Part shown: positions 48,796 to 59,151 of the stretch, piece by piece
Layout of the letters: every line of letters starts with the position of its first letter
Position numbering within the stretch: position 1 is the stretch's first letter
NCBI GenBank assembly: GCA_937921485.1
Contig: CAKZSV010000057.1
Coordinates: 1 to 64,000, forward strand
From: an uncultured bacterium
GTDB taxonomy: Bacteria; Spirochaetota; UBA4802; JAGODF01
Reading direction: 5' to 3'
Length of the DNA: 64,000 bases
The notes under the pieces: generated by a model
What the model was told of the DNA's origin: nothing
Database searches by the model: none
What the model saw: the letters and a program-made list of their open reading frames with translations, nothing else
Translations under genes and position numbers: made by a program

Positions 48796-49272
48796 TCAGC
48801 GTGTGTTTTTCGCAAGGTCGGTTATGACTTTGATAAAATCCGCGCGCGCATTCGCAGGCAATTCAAGAACAGCAAACGCCTCATCGATGATTTTTTTTTG
48901 ATGCGGCGTAAGACGGTGCAAGGACGGTAATGGATCACTGCCATGTAGCAGTTTACATAATGCCATGATGGCCGGATGCTGAATTTTCGCTTGAAGAAGC
49001 GAGCGAATTCGATTGAGGGTTTCTTTATCGTCTGAAGGCCTGTTTTGAAAAAGCTTTGCATACATCGCTTTCGCGTGTTTTTCGATTATCCTGGTTGTGC
49101 TGGCAGGCAGTTTTTTTTGTTTTTGGTGCAGGCGAACAGCTTTTAAAACAACCGGAAACTCATCGCCATAATACGACGGCGCATCGTCCGGGAAAAATTG
49201 CGCTATCACTCTATCAGCATCGCATAATTTTTTCTTTTTATGTTCCATCTCATCATCCATGCGATTCATCAT
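48796..49272 (-). CDS. Hypothetical protein downstream of sigma-like gene
   Basis: 158-aa ORF abutting the sigma-like gene on the same strand; no family recognised. Confidence 0.5.
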   Translation of the reverse strand: MMNRMDDEMEHKKKKLCDADRVIAQFFPDDAPSYYGDEFPVVLKAVRLHQKQKKLPASTTRIIEKHAKAMYAKLFQNRPSDDKETLNRIRSLLQAKIQHPAIMALCKLLHGSDPLPSLHRLTPHQKKIIDEAFAVLELPANARADFIKVITDLAKNTR

Positions 49273-49857
49273 CTATGCGCTAAATTCAAACGACCGCGAA
49301 TACCCTTTTGCCACCAGACATTCCCTGAGAAGTCCAAGTATTTTATGAATATTACGGCTCAAGGCGGATGGACTTATACTCATCTGCGCGGCAATAGAAC
49401 CCTTTTTCGTACCGGCAAGCAATTCATGAGCGATTTTTCTCTGAGAGCTCGGAAGCTTCCCTATGCACTCCATCAGCGCATCAAGTTCCTCGTTCTTTTC
49501 AAACTGTTTCTGCTGATTCTGTCTTTGGTCATTTACCATATCCAGCATAACAGAATGATCAATACGTGAACCCTTCCTTTTTTCGCCATAGCGTATTGTT
49601 CTCAAAATTGTATAAAAGTAATTATAAAATTCGCCCGCTGTTGTGCCCCGAAAATCTTTTTTTCTTTCAAAAAAGCGCGTAAATGCCTCATCAATAAAAT
49701 CAAGATATTCTTCTTCAGAGCGTGCGTACAAAGAGGATCGGAACTGCTTCTGAACAATAGTGTATATCTTTACAAAAAGCTCTTCGTCCACATCATGATT
49801 TGATTTGACGAGGGCGATGAACATTTCTATATCGCTTGTATCTGAACCGTCGTACAT
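49273..49857 (-). CDS. Sigma-70-like (ECF-type) transcription factor
   Basis: FIDEAFTRFFERKKDFRGTTAGEFYNYFYTILRTIRYGEKRKGSR and C-terminal HTH-like IGKLPSSQRKIAHELLAGTKKGSIAAQMSISPSALSRNIHKILGLLRECL; start could also be 49896. Confidence 0.6.
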   Translation of the reverse strand: MYDGSDTSDIEMFIALVKSNHDVDEELFVKIYTIVQKQFRSSLYARSEEEYLDFIDEAFTRFFERKKDFRGTTAGEFYNYFYTILRTIRYGEKRKGSRIDHSVMLDMVNDQRQNQQKQFEKNEELDALMECIGKLPSSQRKIAHELLAGTKKGSIAAQMSISPSALSRNIHKILGLLRECLVAKGYSRSFEFSA

Positions 49858-50114
49858 GCAATCGCCGCCTAACTTACTTTTTTTATGACACTCCAATTCG
49901 CCATAGCCCTATATAGCTTTTTTTACACTTTGCATAATACTGACGCACGTACCAGCTTTTTTTTCAATATTTTTTTTTCATTTTTTTCTTGCTAACAAAA
50001 TAAAAATCTCAACGATACCAGAAAAATATTAAAATAATCTGATTGCCGTTGTCTATAAAACAGTACATGATACTGCTCATAATAATTATCCCGTATCATT
50101 ATCCCGTCTAAGGA

Positions 50115-51824
50115 GTGGATATGGATTTTAACGACCTCACCACAAAAGAAATATTCATAAAAAACCTTTTTTCTATCCTTTCGTCCGACAAGGGCTCGCG
50201 CATTTTAGGCAAGCAGAGCTTTGCATGCGCCATGAGGGAACTTGCGCTGACAAAAGACATCGTCCAGGCATGGTTAAATGAATGGAAAAAAAACCCCGGT
50301 AAATTGTTATTTTTTAGCGATGATGGAAATGCCAAAAACAACCGTGAAATGGCATTGTATATCTGCTCCGCACTTCTTGCCGATGAGTTGGTCCCCAATG
50401 AAATGCTGCAATTTCTTCACTCGTTCGCATCTCAATGCGGTGTCGCACCGGCGATTATCAATTCGATTTTATCCAATAAAATCCAGTACATCTCAGAACC
50501 CTCATTTCTCAAAAGAGGAAAGACGCTGTATATTGCCTATTCGTCCAATGGATCTTCAGCAAATACCCCGACTTCCAAGGCGCGCATCCGGCAAATCCAG
50601 AACACCCGGTTTTATGTCGCAAACCAGGTAAGCAGCGAAGGGCTGGACGAACTCCAGCGCCTCATCATCGCCTATCGGCTCGGCTGCCATGCCGCAATCG
50701 ATGGACCTCCCGGAGTGGGAAAAACCCACTGCGTCACGGAAATTGCAAATATTCTTGGCCTTAACCTCTATACGAAAACCTGCTCAAACCGCACTACTGA
50801 ATCGCACATCATTTCCTATCCTGTGCTCGGCGTCCAGAACGGTGCGAGCGTTACCACGCATGTGAATGGGCCCTTGATAAATGCGATGATTGAGCCGGGA
50901 ATATTCTACGGCGATGAATTCAATCTCCTGAAGGAAGATGTCCAGAAAAGAATGAACAGCGCCTTCGATGAGCGCCGATATATCGACCGCAACGACGGCG
51001 TGCAGATACATGCCAAGCCGGGATTCTGGGCGGTCATATCCTATAATCCCTCACAAAATCTCACCGCCCGCGATCTTGAAGACTCAGTGGCCGACCGCTT
51101 CGTGCACTATCACTTTTCGCGCTGGCCTGCCGCATTTAAGGCCTATGTGGCCCACCGCAAGGCCTCTGTCGATTTCCAGCAAAAGCCTATCCCAGAGAAA
51201 GAATTCGGCATACAGCTTTCCTGGCGCGGCATTTCATCCGACGGCGAATTCTTCGTGGGCGTCCAGGAAGGTGGAAGCATCAAATGGAAGCACTTTTTCA
51301 ACGGCAAACCCGCTTCAGAACCCGATTATGTGTATCAGGTAAACGAGGCAGGCAGTCCCTTAAGAGCAGGTGGACTAACGGAATCAGTGCTTCAGGAACT
51401 CGAGCGCAATGCACTCACCGAGCTGGTATTCGCGCAGCTTCTGGCGCAATTCACCGACACATTGCTGACTCTTGCAAAGACGGGAAAGTCTCCCCTTTTG
51501 GAAAAAATCGGACTGGGCGACATTATTGAGGAGGAAGACCTCGAGCTTCTCTCCTTGCATGAAAGCTCCGCCCGGATTGAGGTTGCGGCGCTGAAGCATT
51601 ATCGCTATCTCGTTGAAAAAGGCTTCAACCGCTATCTGGCACAATCATTCGCAACACGCCTTGTTATTGATCAGGTTTGTTATGGCCAGTTCAGAGAAAA
51701 AAAACTGCGCGATCACTCTGTTCACGATCTGGTTATCATCATCGCGCAATACATGCGGCTTCTGGCCGATGTTTCGCTCTACAACACAAATCTTGCTTCC
51801 AGAACAAACCCAAAATCGCAGTGA
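50115..51824 (+). CDS. MoxR-type AAA+ ATPase
   Basis: Walker A DGPPGVGKTHCVTEIANILG, Walker B GIFYGDEFNLL, FWAVISYNPSQNLTARDLEDSVADRFVHYHF; extra N- and C-terminal regions. Confidence 0.87.
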   Translation: MDMDFNDLTTKEIFIKNLFSILSSDKGSRILGKQSFACAMRELALTKDIVQAWLNEWKKNPGKLLFFSDDGNAKNNREMALYICSALLADELVPNEMLQFLHSFASQCGVAPAIINSILSNKIQYISEPSFLKRGKTLYIAYSSNGSSANTPTSKARIRQIQNTRFYVANQVSSEGLDELQRLIIAYRLGCHAAIDGPPGVGKTHCVTEIANILGLNLYTKTCSNRTTESHIISYPVLGVQNGASVTTHVNGPLINAMIEPGIFYGDEFNLLKEDVQKRMNSAFDERRYIDRNDGVQIHAKPGFWAVISYNPSQNLTARDLEDSVADRFVHYHFSRWPAAFKAYVAHRKASVDFQQKPIPEKEFGIQLSWRGISSDGEFFVGVQEGGSIKWKHFFNGKPASEPDYVYQVNEAGSPLRAGGLTESVLQELERNALTELVFAQLLAQFTDTLLTLAKTGKSPLLEKIGLGDIIEEEDLELLSLHESSARIEVAALKHYRYLVEKGFNRYLAQSFATRLVIDQVCYGQFREKKLRDHSVHDLVIIIAQYMRLLADVSLYNTNLASRTNPKSQ

Positions 51825-51833
51825 GGCAAAAAG

Positions 51834-54800
51834 GTGAACACCAGACAATTAAAAGCTGCCCTTCCGACCGATGTGAAAAAAGCCCTTATCTCACTGATTC
51901 CTTCGAAAAAACATCGCGACCTTTTGTATTCTGTGGCAGCCGGTGAACTATCAGAAGAACAGACAAGCCTTTTCGCGCGTTTCGTTCTTTCTCCTGGCTT
52001 CCGCCTCTACGCGCGATCCCGATCGCATATTTCGCTTTCACGAATGGAAGAAACCCTCACAATTTTTTTCAGAAGGCTTTGCCTCGAAATATCACCGGAA
52101 AAACTCGGCGCAATTGCGGACAAAATGTCTTCGAAGAAATATTTTAACATTGAAAAAACTTTCTTCCACGTTCCGGTTGATCGCGAAACCTACCGGCTTT
52201 TCGAGAAAACATTCATTTCGCTTGGCGAACAGGATACATCGCTCCTTGAACCATATCTGGATTTCTGCAATTCACGAGCCTTTCTCGAACTCAAGGAATG
52301 CTATCTTGCCGACAGGCCTCTTTTTACGGATATTTTCGAACGCCTTATGGCCATTCTCAGCGGTACAAAATCCTTTGAAAAGGTAGAAAACGCCGCGCAG
52401 TGCATCACATGCGAAATATTCAAACGGCTTATCAGGATTTCGAAACAACTCGGAGTTTACAGTGAATGCGCCGTTAATGTCTTCAACGTCATTCAGAATC
52501 ACCCCAAACCCGAACATTTCATAGCACATCTTGAAAGATTCTTCAAGCGCTACCCGCCGAGGTTCGACACAGGTGGTTATGAAAAGGATGCACCGTTTCT
52601 CTATCGCCGGACGAAACAGATATGGGACTTTATATGGGAACTCGATGACAATGGCGGAAAGAAATTTGAAGAATTTATAAAACTCTACGGCCACAAAAAA
52701 GATGAATTCGAAGTTTTTATCTGGGACACGGTGTTTGAACTTGAAACCGCTCGTACGGCAAAAGCGATTGCAATATTTGTTTCCTATGCGTTTTCTTCTC
52801 TTAAAACGTTTTATCTCTCCGATACAGCAACGTTGCGATTTCTGGTGAAAAATATTGTTGCAGTTTTAGCAGAGACTGAAGTAAAGGACATAGGCATTCC
52901 CCTGTACAGAATTGTACTCAAACTCCTTCTCGCGCTCAAAGTTGATCGCGATTTCCTTAAAAGAAGAGCGGAATTCTTCCAGTGGCTGAAAAGCAAAAGC
53001 TCATCGATGCGTATTGAAATCGAAATCATTCGATTTCTCTTCTTTGAATACATCTATATTGCCCTCCATCTTGTTGACAACAGGTTCGGCATGAAAATGA
53101 CGCGGTATAGTGACGATATGCACAAGCTTTTCATCCGAACCTTAGATTATGCTTATGCAAAGAAATTTTTCATGCGGAAAAGCAATCTGGATGCTGTCTT
53201 CGGACCAATTCTTGAAACGCTTCGCAACAAAATTTGGTCGCCAATCCGCGAAAAATTTGCCGGCTATAGCTCTTTTTTAGAAGACATCATAAGCGTTGCT
53301 GAAAGCATCGACAGGGAAGATGCTGTTATTTCAGCACTTGAAACACTGGAAACAGAAGACATTGTTGAATATCATCGGACATTCATCGAAACATTCCGTT
53401 CGCAACCCGAATGGATGGATCAGGCAATAGCCCCGGACTTCTGGTATCGAATCAATCTCACCACCGCGATGCCGCACGTGCTGGGAATTACCGTTCCTCT
53501 CATCGGAACCATCTCAATTTTGCCGGGAGCCATGGGCGCCTATACCGACGGCCATACCATCCACCTTCCCGAATACATAAATTTTTTCAAGGATCGTCTT
53601 GAGCCTCTGGCGGAAAACCGAAATCTGACCGCCTATGTGGGCTTTGCACTTCATGAAACGGGACATATCGTAGGGGGCAGCTTTCTTTTCGACATGAATT
53701 ATTACCTCCAGAAACTCGAAAAGCCGGAATTATTCTCAGCCATCATGAACATCTATGAAGACTACCGTATCGAAGAATTCATGTCGCGCATCGGCGCACA
53801 TTTTCAGGCAAGGGAAATCATCCATGAGCTCAACCGGTTTCTTAATGGTACATCAATTCAAAACATAAGCGGCTTTGGCGCGTTCCTTCTGTTTCACATA
53901 TCATCAGAAGCAGGCGGAACAAACGATCTGGCCCGCGCACTTCCTGAATATGAAGCAAAACTAAAAGCGCTTCTTGCCGCTCCTCTCAATACCGGTCGCT
54001 TCATAGGAATGAAAGAGCTCATTGAGTATGGCGTTTCCAGGCTTAAAAACATGGCATTTGGTAATCCCCTCGGCGCGTATGAGATATCGAGGGAATTCTA
54101 CGAAATCCTGAAACTCTGGCCAGAAAACGAACTTCTTGAACTCATTGAGTTATCGTGCGTACAAAAGGGAGCGCACCGAAGAGAATCTCCCACGGGGACG
54201 GGATATCCATCGCCCATGACAAAAGAAGAATTGGAAGATTTCTATCGCCTCTGCAATGAAAATCCTGAAGCTTTCCTCAACCAATACGGCCTGCCCTTTT
54301 ACCCGGAAGTGTTCGAAGGCAAAGAAGAAAAGGACGGCAACGCAGTCAGAGCTTTGCCTTCGCGCGTTGAGGAATATGCAATGGAACTCATTACCGAGGC
54401 GCGAGAAAGCAGATATGCCGATGAGGGAATAATCGACTATTCCCACCGCACAAAGCTGGACGACCTGATGGCAGAAAGGCAGATGCAAAAGCGGGATGAA
54501 GAATCACGCGAAAAGAAAGAGAAGAATGAAAAAAAAGAAAAAAAGGACAAAAAGAGTAAATCAGCCCAGAAAAAGAAAGGAAAGAAAAAATTCGTTTACT
54601 CAATTGACCCGAAGACAAAATCGCGCACCAGGCTTTCAGAAATCCGTGAATTCACCGTAAAAGGAATTTCAACGGCATATCTGGCAAAATTCAAAAAATG
54701 GGAGTATCTCGAGCGGAAAGTATATCTCCAGCTGTCGCAACTTTTGCCGCACATCAAGGAAGAACACGAAACATCCGCGTTCGAAGGCGAAATCAACCTC

Positions 54801-55448
54801 GATCTGCTGATTGAAGTACTTTCAAACCGCAATCACTTCCATTCCTTCGATTTTTTAGACATCTACCGGGAAACACACCGAAGTCTGGGCGCGATAATCG
54901 GCATAGACGCAAGCGGCTCTACGGGCACCATAATTAATTATTCTGCCAATAGCGATGAAACCATTCTGGACATTGAGAAAGCCTTCGCCATCATACTCGG
55001 ACGCGCACTTTCCTATCTCACGCCAAATGTTTCTCTGCTCGCATTTAATTCCATGAATTCCACCAATGTTTACCGCAGTGCATCAATTGACGCCGTATCG
55101 TCTTTCACATCTGACTTTGCCAACAGGGACGGCGATTTTATCCGTTATGCGAAACATCTTTTTGAACAGATGGACGATGAAGTGAAGTACTTCTTTCTTA
55201 TTTCAGACGGCCAGCCGGAAGCGCCGAACTATACCGGCAAAGCGGCACTGGACGATACGCTCATTGCCATGCGAGAAGTGGTCAATTCAGGAATCCGGCT
55301 CATCTATTTCAATATCGACAGGGAGCGCAGGGAGTACTTTGAAGTATTCAAACGCGAGGCAACCTATGCCGAACATTTCACCAATCCCGCCCAGATACTT
55401 CACGTGATACCGGAGATTGTAAAGAAGGTTGCTCACGCAATAAAATAG
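51834..55448 (+). CDS. Large vWA-domain protein with HExxH metalloprotease-like motif (NorD/CobT-like C-terminal half)
   Basis: 1204 aa; ALHETGHIVGG...NIYEDYRIEEF; Lys/Glu-rich linker; MIDAS DASGST in IIGIDASGSTGTIINYSANSDETILDIEKAFAIILGRAL; 9 bp after the MoxR gene. Confidence 0.82.
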   Translation: MNTRQLKAALPTDVKKALISLIPSKKHRDLLYSVAAGELSEEQTSLFARFVLSPGFRLYARSRSHISLSRMEETLTIFFRRLCLEISPEKLGAIADKMSSKKYFNIEKTFFHVPVDRETYRLFEKTFISLGEQDTSLLEPYLDFCNSRAFLELKECYLADRPLFTDIFERLMAILSGTKSFEKVENAAQCITCEIFKRLIRISKQLGVYSECAVNVFNVIQNHPKPEHFIAHLERFFKRYPPRFDTGGYEKDAPFLYRRTKQIWDFIWELDDNGGKKFEEFIKLYGHKKDEFEVFIWDTVFELETARTAKAIAIFVSYAFSSLKTFYLSDTATLRFLVKNIVAVLAETEVKDIGIPLYRIVLKLLLALKVDRDFLKRRAEFFQWLKSKSSSMRIEIEIIRFLFFEYIYIALHLVDNRFGMKMTRYSDDMHKLFIRTLDYAYAKKFFMRKSNLDAVFGPILETLRNKIWSPIREKFAGYSSFLEDIISVAESIDREDAVISALETLETEDIVEYHRTFIETFRSQPEWMDQAIAPDFWYRINLTTAMPHVLGITVPLIGTISILPGAMGAYTDGHTIHLPEYINFFKDRLEPLAENRNLTAYVGFALHETGHIVGGSFLFDMNYYLQKLEKPELFSAIMNIYEDYRIEEFMSRIGAHFQAREIIHELNRFLNGTSIQNISGFGAFLLFHISSEAGGTNDLARALPEYEAKLKALLAAPLNTGRFIGMKELIEYGVSRLKNMAFGNPLGAYEISREFYEILKLWPENELLELIELSCVQKGAHRRESPTGTGYPSPMTKEELEDFYRLCNENPEAFLNQYGLPFYPEVFEGKEEKDGNAVRALPSRVEEYAMELITEARESRYADEGIIDYSHRTKLDDLMAERQMQKRDEESREKKEKNEKKEKKDKKSKSAQKKKGKKKFVYSIDPKTKSRTRLSEIREFTVKGISTAYLAKFKKWEYLERKVYLQLSQLLPHIKEEHETSAFEGEINLDLLIEVLSNRNHFHSFDFLDIYRETHRSLGAIIGIDASGSTGTIINYSANSDETILDIEKAFAIILGRALSYLTPNVSLLAFNSMNSTNVYRSASIDAVSSFTSDFANRDGDFIRYAKHLFEQMDDEVKYFFLISDGQPEAPNYTGKAALDDTLIAMREVVNSGIRLIYFNIDRERREYFEVFKREATYAEHFTNPAQILHVIPEIVKKVAHAIK

Positions 55449-55792
55449 CATTTCTCCGGAAAAGATATCACATTCCGAAACAAAAAAAGTCTTGCTTAAA
55501 TATACACTTAAATGGTATATTATTTTGTGGAATGCTGTATGACGGTTATGCGTTTTTCCGAGGCGATACTGCTCTATCTGACATCGCCAAAAGTGCTTAA
55601 TATGCGTTTTGCAAATGTCGATGGTAATAATGGTATCTCAGCAATAGCGCGGATACTGCATGTCATCAACAGGGATATCGCTCCCGGATGTGAATCTCTG
55701 CATGCGTATGAATTGTGATTTGTGCCCGTGGGAATGAAGGGCGTATTACATTGTATCAACGTGCCGTACGGCACTGCGAATAAGGAAGCCAC

Positions 55793-57016
55793 ATGGTATC
55801 TGCCCAGTTTAAAGTCGAAAATTACGTTGCCAATTCCTTCATAGTCGTCGAAGGAAAACGCGAGGCTCATAATTTTTACATCATCCGAAGCGGAAAAGTC
55901 AAAATTTCCAAGGAAAATCCCGTCTCCGCCGAAGAGCCATTCAGCATCGTTGGGCCGGGAGATTTTTTCGGCGTCATTTCCTGCATGAGCAATCATCCGC
56001 GCACGGAAACGGCCATCGCGCTCACCGATGTATCGCTCATTTCCGTGGAGCGCGAACAATTCGGCATTCTCATTCAGAAAAACCCGGCCGTCGCGATGAA
56101 GATTATACGATTTTTCAGCAGGAAGCTTCGCGATTTCGATACGGCCATAACGCGCCTCACCTTCAAAAACTCGGTGGAAGAAGACCCGTCGCACCTGTTC
56201 AACATTGGGGAATACTACTTCAAACACAAGATATTCAATCACGCGGCGTATGCGTATCAGAGGTTTGTCCAGTACTGTCCGAACCACCCCAACCGCGATG
56301 CGGCATTGCAGCGGCTCAAGACTCTCAAAGCGCCCTACAAAATCGATGATTCAAAAAATGCCGAAACGCTCCAGCGCTCATTTAAAGACAACACGATGAT
56401 TTTCTGCGAAAACGAACCCGGCAATGAACTCTACATCATACAGTCCGGCAAAGTGAAAATCACCAAAATCGTCGATGAAGAAGTTATGCTCGCGGTTTTA
56501 AAACCGGGCGACATATTCGGCGAAATGGCACTACTCGATAACAAGCCCAGAAGCGCATCAGCCATCACCTTCGGCGATACCACGCTTCTGGCCATCAATA
56601 AATCGAATTTCGAGGGGATGGTTCAGGCGCAACCCCAGCTTGCCACCAAGCTCATCCAGCTTCTCAGCGAACGCATCTGGATTGCATACCGCCAGCTTGC
56701 CAATCTCATGATAGCCGACCCCCTGGGAAGAATTTACGATACGCTGCTCACGCAGGTGGACATTCACCGCGTGAAAATCGGGCCGAAGGTTCCGCACAAT
56801 TTTGAATTCGGCATGAAGGAACTCATGAAGATGGTTGGCCTGCCTCCCGAGAAAGGGGAGGTGTACGCCGTTCAGCTCCTTGAAGATAAGCATTTCAAAC
56901 TCGATGGCGGTAAAATCATCTGCACCGACCTCGAAGAACTCGAAAAAACCGTGAATTTCTACAAAAAGAAAATGATTCTGGACCGCAAGCGTGAAGCCAG
57001 TAAAAAAGCCATATAA
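55793..57016 (+). CDS. Tandem cyclic-nucleotide-binding (Crp-like) domain protein
   Basis: Two cNMP domains (NFYIIRSGKVKISKE...GPGDFFGVISCMSNHPRTETAIA and ELYIIQSGKVKITK...LKPGDIFGEMALLDNKPRSASAI) joined by a TPR-like segment. Confidence 0.92.
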   Translation: MVSAQFKVENYVANSFIVVEGKREAHNFYIIRSGKVKISKENPVSAEEPFSIVGPGDFFGVISCMSNHPRTETAIALTDVSLISVEREQFGILIQKNPAVAMKIIRFFSRKLRDFDTAITRLTFKNSVEEDPSHLFNIGEYYFKHKIFNHAAYAYQRFVQYCPNHPNRDAALQRLKTLKAPYKIDDSKNAETLQRSFKDNTMIFCENEPGNELYIIQSGKVKITKIVDEEVMLAVLKPGDIFGEMALLDNKPRSASAITFGDTTLLAINKSNFEGMVQAQPQLATKLIQLLSERIWIAYRQLANLMIADPLGRIYDTLLTQVDIHRVKIGPKVPHNFEFGMKELMKMVGLPPEKGEVYAVQLLEDKHFKLDGGKIICTDLEELEKTVNFYKKKMILDRKREASKKAI

Positions 57017-59054
57017 AATCGGAATTATCATCGCCGCAATCGCACTTGTCATCTTTGCACTCACCACGATGGCCGTGTATTACCTTTTTCCCATCGAAAA
57101 AATAAAATCCATCGTAGCCAGGCAGGCTGAAGCATCACTCGCAAGGAAGGTAGCAATAGGCAACATCAGATACGGCATTCGCGGGATTCACTTAAGCAAT
57201 GTAACAGTTTTCGACGGGCTGACCGACAAAGACCCTCTTTTTGCGAAGATTGCTGAATGCAGGCTGGGAATTCATTTTCGTTCGCTTCTTTCTTTACAAA
57301 TGGATTTCGATTTTATTGATATGGAAAGACTCTCTCTGGATATCAGCTTTAAAAACGGGATATCGAATATTGAACGATTCATCGATGACTACAATAAAAT
57401 TCCCACCTCCACAAAAATCAACATGGTGCATCTTTCAGGCGCGCAATTGACGCTGAAAAATCCCCCGGAAAGCTTAAAACCGCTATCGGGAACGTATCGC
57501 ATCAGCAGCACAATTGATATTTCAGGAAAAAACACCATCACCGCAAGCGACACGACAATACATCTTCCGGAAAACCGCGGCGTAATCAAAACCGACACCA
57601 TAACCGTTTCAGCGAAAGAAGGAAGTTTTTTGCTCACATCGAATCTCACACTCGAGAAATGCTCGCTTCTGTGGGTGTATGGATGGAAAACCGGCGCACC
57701 GCTTCCCTTCCGCACGTTTGACGGCACCATCAGCGATCTCAATATCACACGAAATGAAGTCAAAGGTAAAGTTAAAGGGCGTTCACTGCTTCCCGGCGGG
57801 AAGACTATCGCCGTTGACGGATTTTGCACGGTCACCTTCGCCACAAAACACACGCTCATCACTTCCACCGAAGCAAGCATGGGCAATTCATCGGTACAGG
57901 TGAAGCTTCTCAGCATTCCATCCAGCGGCAACATCGACCGGCTCGTTGTGCAAAAGGCCTCGGCGAATTTAGAGGATATTCAGCCGCTTGTGAGCATCCT
58001 CCCTGCAAGCATGCGAGGCAATGTATCCGGCAGTTTTTCTTTTGTGAGCGGGGTAGTAAATGCCGATGTAAAAATATCCGGCGGAGCTATTGGAGCCGAT
58101 GGGAAAATCGCGCGAAACATCAATGAGACGATTCAAATTGTAAATAATACTTTCAGAAAAGAAAATATTCCTGTTGTACTATTCGATACCCCATTCGTCC
58201 TTTCCGTTGCGACAAAAGGAAATACATTTAATTCTTTTATCGTAAATGCGCGCGCGAAAGAAATGACGATCGATGAAGAATTTTCAAAATCGGGCGGCAT
58301 CGATACCCCGATTACAGAAATTCCTGTTGATATCTCCGGCAACATTTCCATCGATAAGCTTTTCTTTGAAAAATATGCCTTTACGGGACTCAAAGCAAAC
58401 TTTGGCACTTCACGCAAACAGTTGTCGTTTAATACTTTCACAGCAAAATGTTTCGGCGGCGAGATATCCGGAAAAGGCGTTATTGATTTTTCTAAAAAAG
58501 CTGTGGATGTTGAAGCGGCAATCACCTTCGAGAAAATCAAAGTTCAGCAAATCGCGGAATCGAACGAAAAAATCAAAAACCGCTTTTTTGGAACAGCTCA
58601 CGGCAAAAGCGAATTCTCTTTCCGAGCGGGGAAAGAGGGCGAATCAATGAAGACCATGAAAGGAAAGCTCGAATTCACCATCGCTAACGGCAAGCTCGTT
58701 GATACCGGACTTCAAAATGGCCTCGGCGCCGCGCTTTCTGAAATGAAATACAAATTGAAAGACCTGGAATTCAGCAGAATATCCGGCAATTTCTCCATCT
58801 TAGGAAACAATTATTACGTCAATCAGTTCGAATTCATTGCGCCGGATGTCCGCCTGAAGCTTGAAGGGTATTTCGATAAAGAACTCGACGGCGATATGAA
58901 ACTCAACCTTGAATTTAATAAAAATTTTATCCAGGACGTCCCCAATCCGGCGCTCTTGCAGCTCAACAAATACAAGCAGGGCGCCTGGTACATCATCCCC
59001 TTCGCCATGAAGGGCAATATTACCAAAAGCGAAAACTACCGGCGGCTGAAGTAA
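56991..59054 (+). CDS. AsmA-like membrane-anchored protein
   Basis: N-terminal TM; C-terminal AsmA-type FRAGKEGESMKTMKGKLEFTIANGKLVDTGLQNGLGAALSEMKYKLKDLEFSRISGNFSI. Confidence 0.8.
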   Translation: MKPVKKPYKIGIIIAAIALVIFALTTMAVYYLFPIEKIKSIVARQAEASLARKVAIGNIRYGIRGIHLSNVTVFDGLTDKDPLFAKIAECRLGIHFRSLLSLQMDFDFIDMERLSLDISFKNGISNIERFIDDYNKIPTSTKINMVHLSGAQLTLKNPPESLKPLSGTYRISSTIDISGKNTITASDTTIHLPENRGVIKTDTITVSAKEGSFLLTSNLTLEKCSLLWVYGWKTGAPLPFRTFDGTISDLNITRNEVKGKVKGRSLLPGGKTIAVDGFCTVTFATKHTLITSTEASMGNSSVQVKLLSIPSSGNIDRLVVQKASANLEDIQPLVSILPASMRGNVSGSFSFVSGVVNADVKISGGAIGADGKIARNINETIQIVNNTFRKENIPVVLFDTPFVLSVATKGNTFNSFIVNARAKEMTIDEEFSKSGGIDTPITEIPVDISGNISIDKLFFEKYAFTGLKANFGTSRKQLSFNTFTAKCFGGEISGKGVIDFSKKAVDVEAAITFEKIKVQQIAESNEKIKNRFFGTAHGKSEFSFRAGKEGESMKTMKGKLEFTIANGKLVDTGLQNGLGAALSEMKYKLKDLEFSRISGNFSILGNNYYVNQFEFIAPDVRLKLEGYFDKELDGDMKLNLEFNKNFIQDVPNPALLQLNKYKQGAWYIIPFAMKGNITKSENYRRLK

Positions 59055-59151
59055 ACTGAAAATTTCCCCATAACGCGCATCGCGGTCATAATATCTCTTT
59101 GCGCCCTCTTTCATGCTTGACGAATCATTCCAGGCGCTGTAGCAACATACT

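Noticed and set aside
54480-54600. Purine-rich tract considered as a tandem repeat or CRISPR-like array
   Set aside because: In-frame Lys/Glu codons of the vWA protein, with no regular repeat-spacer unit; no CRISPR array was seen anywhere in the window.
55574-56287. 237-aa minus-strand ORF
   Set aside because: Antisense to the tandem cNMP-binding gene; no recognisable domain.
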